From Balanoglossus misakiensis (taxonomy: Eukaryota; Hemichordata): 64,000 nt of DNA. Where the stretch lies: the NCBI GenBank assembly GCA_040954595.2, contig CM082576.2, positions 3,100,001 to 3,164,000 of the forward strand. Reading direction: 5' to 3'. The position numbers and the translations under genes were made by a program. The notes below the pieces were generated by a model, which had not been told where the DNA came from, ran no database searches, and saw nothing but the letters and a program-made list of their open reading frames with translations. The stretch's first letter is position 1; the number at the start of each line of letters is the position of its first letter. Shown one piece after another: positions 56,568 to 64,000 of the stretch.

Positions 56568-59500
56568 ATAGCAGAGCACAATATTTTGTACAGGACTCAC
56601 ACATATACACTTTTTTGTATTTAAGACTAAAAGAGTTGAACATGTCTGCAGAATAAAACTCTTAGACTGCACCACTACACTGTACACTGTAAGGAAAAAA
56701 TAATGTTAAAAACAAATGTAACTGGCTAAGGACACAGCATTGCACATGGGTTTCGGGGGGATAAACATGATCATAAACTGGATCAAAAGTTTAGTACTCT
56801 ACACTAACTTGAATTTTTTTTTCTGAAAGTTTGTAAGTATGTACAAACATAACACTGTGCTCACATATAGTACTTTTGAGCTTCCTCTCTCAAACTTTAA
56901 AATATTTTTGTAACAGATCTCCAACATGTGACTAATGTGACTTGGATATAATATGTATATATAGATTATATACAGGGGGAGTTGCTAAATGCTGACCAAT
57001 CACAAAAAAGCATGGTCGCTCTTGGTTACCACTGGTGTGAATATGCAAATTGTCTTCCAAATATATTGACAAGTTATTTGATCAAATCTTGTGAGGTGAC
57101 GTCAGTATGCAAAACAGTTGTCCAAAGATGATTACAAACTTTCGGCTTTTGTTTGTGTACTTTATTAGTTTGCGCGACCAACTACACTTCCGGCTGAAAC
57201 AGTCACGTGTCAGAGACCTTGTTACACAACTCTTTTAACTCTCAGAAAATGTTACAGACAAACGGACAAGAATGAAACAGGAAATAAAATTCAATTGACA
57301 CCAAGGAATTTCTCTACTGAGAATTTTGCAACTTCTCTCTTGAACATTTACAGGTTTTTTTGTTCACTAATGTTTCTAGCGAAGTGTTACCTCGTGAAAA
57401 TGACAGATTCCATGCACACCCTTGATTTTCTCTTAATGTTTAAGTTTGATGCTCCACAAAGAGGGACACATGACAAAGCACTGTATTTCAGAAACAATCA
57501 ATTAAGTTGATATGCCTTATAATAATTTTTTGCAGGGCTCATTTATTTTTTTTAAATTCGTAATCTCTGACATATTCCTACATACGTAATTATTTATTGG
57601 AGACAAAAAAGGACAAAACTTGATCTATATCTACAACTGAACATGATTGGCAATTTGCCAGAAGGGTGCACAGGTTCATCTGGCTGTACCATCCAATGTC
57701 ATGGTCAAAGGTCAAAGGTTGAATGTCATCATTACAACTACAGTTTTTGTGCAAGGGAAGAAATACCCTCATAAATAACAGTATTGAATATCAGTATGGA
57801 AATTAACCATTGATATATGCAATAAATACAATATATTTACCTTTTTTTTCGCCTAAAGTATCTAGTTAGAAAGGATATTTTTGAACTTTTTATTGTATTT
57901 TTTTCATAAATAAAAAAATAGTCTGAGATTCGGTATGACCTAAATCCAGAACATGCAAAACTGAATGCACAACAAACAAACCCTAAAATCTCAAGGTAAC
58001 AGAAGTCCAGAATTTAGTTTACCCGCGACCCCTCCCCTCAACCATACCCCTTCCCAAATTACCCACCCACTCATCCCTCTCAAAGGCTTTCATTCACAAA
58101 GTACCATAAACTATTATCCACATATCTGCTGAAACATTTTCTTTGAATCTACTAGGAACCTACAGCATGAGCAAGTGTACAGCTTGTATAAATTTTTTGG
58201 TAGACTGCCCTAGCTTCGGGCGACTTTAATCACGACAAACTTGCTAGTTACTGTTGTGCCTTTTGACAAAAAACTCAACACTGACAGACCGTCAAGATCA
58301 AGAAGTCTAATTCAGAAGACAAAAAAAAAATAAGTCAATCTGTGTTGAGAAGTTTTAATGTACTTTTTTTTTGCTCTCATTGGTAGTCACTGAAGGAAGC
58401 AAATATAAAGTATGTGTTATTTGTTCGAAGAGAGGTCTATATAAATGGCTAAAAAAATGAGTTGCAAATTGTTTTCAGTGTGCTATACATACTTGAAAGT
58501 CAATGGCAAGAATTACATTTTATTCTTAACTTTTCTTGAATGCCCTTTTTTTCGTTTGCCAATAAAACTGTACGGGTTAACAAAATGAATCACTGTTTAC
58601 AAAGTTCATTGGTGTCACACTCAAAGTGTAGAGTTGTGTTGCTCCTTCAAGAAAATAAAAAAACGTACAATTGTTGGCCAAATGCAAAACTGCTTTTTCG
58701 AGGGAACAGATTATAATGCTTCGAAGATGGCCTACATTACTTAGAAGACGTTGGTGAACATGACTTTTGTCATTTTGGTTCCTAGGCAGCTGGGAAGAGG
58801 GGGGGGGGGGGTGTTTACTGAAATATGTCCACCTTGATGGAAATGCCTTTTGCCTCCAGACAGGTCACTCATTACATGTACCTCCTTTGTAATAGCAATT
58901 CTGTTGGTAGGGTGGCATTGACAATCAACAAGGTTCAGTAAAATCCCAATCTGGCAGTGCTCTGGCTTTAAGCTGCTATGGCAACACATACATTCCAAAA
59001 AAATCAACAGTGGGCCTCAAGTCTATTCTCAACAACTTACAAAGCATACGGTAGTCTTTGAAGAGTTCTCTCATGTCATGCAATGGTAATTTGAGTGACC
59101 AGGTGATACTGATGAACATAGTGACCAACAGTCTTACATGAAGGCGAACACATGCTTTTAAAACCATCGATTAAGATCACATTGTCATAATTAATGAGTA
59201 GACCTAACAAGTTCTGGCCTCACCATATAATCCAGTTTGGACATTTCCTGCCTCTGCATTAACATATTTTCTGAATTTTCATTCAAAATTTCAGCCTCTT
59301 TTTTTTATAGAAAAATGGAAGTGGAATAATATCATCTGGCAAGGTTTTGTTTGTATGGAGTTCAAATTCAATGTTAAAGGTCACATGGCTCTACGATATG
59401 CCAGGGAAGAGGTGCAACAAAAATACAAGAGAAAGATTTGTAAAAAAAAAAAAGTCATGGTGGGGCTCTCAGAATTATCCAATAGCAGATGACGAGTTCA

Positions 59501-62500
59501 TTAATTATCATTAGTCATCAATTTTCCACGCTCGCCACTGAATCTTACCAAATCACAGAACCAAGATTTGTCCATTGGTAGAAATAACGTCAAAGATCAA
59601 TGGAAGTGTTTCAGAAAATACACAAGGCTTACAAAAATGCCAGCTTTCTAACTCAAAGCTGTCCCCTTTCACAGGTTAGAAGGCATTCACTTAATGTATT
59701 CATCGTGGGTGATTGGTGCGAGTTCAAAGGTCGAAAATGAAAATGAATTTATGTAAATGGGGATGGCAAGGCATTGATAAAAATTGTGGAAGTTCTTCAA
59801 AATTCAGTGAAACCATCTAAATATTCAAGACGTTGTTGCCATGTCTGATGACCAATTTATCAAGCAGAAACATCAACATGGTGAAAAAATTTGCATCCTG
59901 AAAAAAACAGTTTTAATATTGTTTTTCATAATTTTGACGAAAACATGACGAAATCAAAATGTTTATTTGTTTTTCTTCTTCAAATTTTGTTTCAAAGAAT
60001 GTGGCTGTAATTGTTACTTTAACCAAAGGGACATCTGTGATTGGTTACTTCAATCCATAGATGCCTCAAATACTTTAACCCAGGAATGTCTATGATTGGT
60101 TACTTTAACCCAAGGGATGTCTTCAATTTGCCACTTTAAACCTCTCTCTGATTGGCTACTGTAACCCAAGGACATCTCAGATTGGTCACTTTAACCCAGG
60201 GATGTCTCTGATCATGTCCTCAGATTGGTCTGCATTGTGCGACAGATTTCATCTTCCTGTACAACTCATGAGGATTTTTTGAAAGGAAATGTCAAGTTAC
60301 ACACAACAGACATTAAAACTGATAAGTTCATTGAAATACAAGGCACAAAATAATTTAAAATTGAGAAAAATTCTGTGCGTGCCTGTGCAATGGGATTGTG
60401 GCAGTTAAAATGATGTCTTCTGATCTAAGTAAAAATTTCACAGTGGCAGTTTTGTTAGTTTTAGGGGGGGGGGGGAAACTGAAAAAGAGGCCTTAGCAGA
60501 AACGTAAATGGATATCTATCAAAATGTACATTTTTCACGGAAAATAAACTGCATTTGCCATTTCTTTTCTGTCTTCAAACCAGTCAACAGTTTTTACCAG
60601 TCACAGGTCAGCAAAATATACCAGTTCCATAAACTGACTTCTCCCCCCGATCTGCTAATATAACTGAACTTTAAAATTCTGTGCGATTTCCAAGTTAATA
60701 TTTTCATCTATAAATCTTGAATTTTGACAGAAAATTTAACAAAAATTGCGTTAGCAGACATATTTAAAAAGCTAAAAACTGTGTTACAACGAAAAAGTTG
60801 CCATGGTAAATTTCCTTTTTTTTGCAGCATTTTTCCCCCAGCTTTACAAATCAATTAATGCACAATCACAAAATGTAATGCAACAAAAACTTAACTTTTT
60901 CTTGTTTCTCTTATAATCTTTGGTTAACACTACCATCAAACAGGTATCAATCTTTGGACATAGGTATATAGCACTGCCTTTTGTGACCATATTATTTGAA
61001 ATTTTCCTCTCTTTTTTTTAGGTTTTTAGTTTTCAATTTTTCTCATCTACAATACAGCGATAACAACTTCCATACGTCTCACATATTCCTGAGTAAATAG
61101 GAAAAAAATCTAATTTCAAGAAAATGTGCATGAAATTATTCAGGAAAACCTCTTGACCTACTTTGACCACATTCACAAATTTACAGGTAAGATATATTTA
61201 TTTATATTTATATACTGTCACTAAAAACTTGACTGCACAGTTGTCTCATTTTGTTTAATTTCTTTGATTCTCGACATTCGTTCACTTACAAGAAAAAAAG
61301 ATTTTATAAGAAAAAAAGATTTGATAACTTTTTTGAAGAATGGGCACTTAAGATGTACTTTATAACCAACACCCCCTTCTCAAAATGGCCCCTGGCAGGG
61401 ATTGGCCGATTCAAGAGGCAAGCAAAACTCCTCTGATTGTTAAGGTGATGGTTGGCAATGTTTGAAAAAACTCGCCCTGTTACTTGAAGTGTATGCATGT
61501 GTGTGTGTGTGTGTCTGAGGGATGAAAATTAGTCAACAACAAACAATGGCATCCTATTAAACACAAGCGAGTGAAATTCCATCCGAATTTATAGGTGACA
61601 AACATTTGGAGATGGTGGAGACAAGAAAAACAAACAAACAAATTAAAGGTGGCTTGCTTGTGCAGTGAAGTCATCCCTCCCTAAATTCTGCGGCAGACTC
61701 GTGATTTACGAAAACAAGTGGAAAAAAACTACCACACCACAGGTCAAGGTGAAAAATTCTTGTTTGAATCTGACATCAACAGCTGACAAATGTTGACAGT
61801 GTCACTTCCATGTGTTGAACTGATCCGTGCGATTGACAACAGAAACAATACGAGTCTGTGCATTGTAAGGGGGGGGGGGGGGAGAGTTTCTGATTTGAAA
61901 TACTAGACAATGTCTCAGGTCAAGTTCACGCACGAATAACGCTCAAGCTGAATACAAGCTATCTTGGGTAGGAACCATTACTCTGAGTCAAAAACTCAGG
62001 GAAAAAAATTCCATTCCTTCACTTCACAAGATCAAACTGTCCATAAGTCATCACTTGGCAGACAAGATAAACTCACTTGGCCATCCAAATATGACAATGG
62101 AAGATTTGAAATATACAGTAGAATTCTCCTTGCGTTTGATAGCCTAGACAAGTCTCTATTGCAATGGAAGTTTTATGGTGGGCTTTTCTACAATGACACG
62201 TAATTCTGGTGAGCAAAATGCAAACAGAAAGTCTTGACAAGAACTAAAAGCAAGACATCTACATTTGTAACATTTGATTTGTTCATGGTGATGTAACAAG
62301 AACTGGACGCCATTTCATTTGCGTGGCAAAGGGTGCTATGCTACATCAAGTGACGGATTCAAAAGCTACATTAGAAAAATGTTTTTTTTTCTTCACTAAG
62401 AGTAAATGTAAGACAGCGACTGTTTTTCGTCTGCAAGCCAATCTACTGAACATGACACTGACCCCCAGTGGAACTCTGTCCTGAGGGGGCATAAGCGAGA

Positions 62501-62733
62501 TGAGAATGATTAATATAAGAAATGACACATGAGAATCTCAAACAGAGGTTTGGCTCTCAATCTGATGGAACTTGACCTGGTTTCTCCCTTTTTTCACCCC
62601 GTTCGTTTTGTAATAATACAAGTGCTAGGAGTACTGGTAGTGCGATGAAATCAAGAGCTGTTTTTTTTTTACTTCGACCACGACGCCCAGGTGGTAAACT
62701 GTGTTGGCAAACTCTGCATCATAACTGCCGCTG
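56568..62733 (-). other. Presumed long 3' UTR of the protein kinase C gene
   Basis: About 6.2 kb of AT-rich sequence with T and A homopolymers, few open frames and no splice-supported exon runs from the PKC stop codon to paired poly(A) signals. Additional minus-strand AATAAA sites, such as 57542-57547, could give shorter forms. It includes an imperfect tandem array at 60008-60230 and G tracts near 58800, 60465 and 61870. A separate non-coding gene inside cannot be excluded. Confidence 0.45.
60008..60230. repeat. Imperfect tandem repeat of about 30 bp containing ATTGG
   Basis: Seven to eight degenerate units with the core TGATTGGTTACTTTAACCC followed by AGGGATGTCTC-like sequence. Most units keep ATTGG, the inverted CCAAT pentamer. 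The array lies in the presumed PKC 3' UTR. Confidence 0.7.

Positions 62734-64000
<1,267 letters not shown>

Overview
The window looks like nuclear DNA of an invertebrate animal. Genes are split by many short GT-AG introns, are well separated, and encode animal families (cytosolic sulfotransferase, equilibrative nucleoside transporter, novel-type protein kinase C, CRAL-TRIO lipid carrier, FABP, an NCBP2AS2-like small protein). Microsatellites, poly-G tracts and foldback elements are frequent. A deuterostome such as a lancelet or hemichordate fits best, but that is an inference from gene content and texture. All exon models below were built by hand from splice sites, reading phase and family conservation. 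Every complete model closes in frame from ATG to stop.

Layout from left to right. (1) 1-7.8 kb: two tandem minus-strand paralogues encoding MS4A/CD20-like four-span membrane proteins of 320 and 292 aa, each ending in a tail with a PTAP and a PPxY motif. (2) 10.1-14.3 kb, plus strand: a fatty-acid-binding-protein gene whose coding region has no introns, then a four-exon CRAL-TRIO (tocopherol-transfer-like) gene. Both would carry lipophilic ligands in the cytosol. (3) 16.4-23.7 kb, plus: a 13-exon equilibrative nucleoside transporter (521 aa). (4) 27.9-31.2 kb, minus and convergent with the transporter: a seven-exon S-adenosylhomocysteine hydrolase (433 aa) with several changed adenosine-pocket residues. 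Adenosine is a product of this enzyme and a typical ENT substrate, so the two adjacent genes could be functionally linked. (5) 32.5-35.6 kb, minus: a six-exon cytosolic sulfotransferase (309 aa). (6) 35.6-54.8 kb: about 19 kb with a single gene, an intronless minus-strand ORF of 636 codons that carries a TIR-like domain. (7) 54.8-55.9 kb, minus: a four-exon NCBP2AS2-like gene (105 aa). (8) 56.5-64 kb, minus: the last four coding exons of a novel-type (epsilon/eta-like) protein kinase C, truncated by the window edge, followed by what appears to be a 3' UTR of about 6 kb.

Mobile DNA: a TTAA-flanked foldback element occurs in intron 1 of both the transporter and the hydrolase. A 197-bp hAT-type MITE with 41-bp perfect inverted repeats and an intact 8-bp target duplication lies in sulfotransferase intron 1. 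No tRNA, rRNA or CRISPR array was seen.

The most notable observations are the paired late-domain motifs on the tandem four-span proteins, the intronless TIR-like gene without the usual catalytic glutamate, the altered hydrolase active site, and the two foldback element families.
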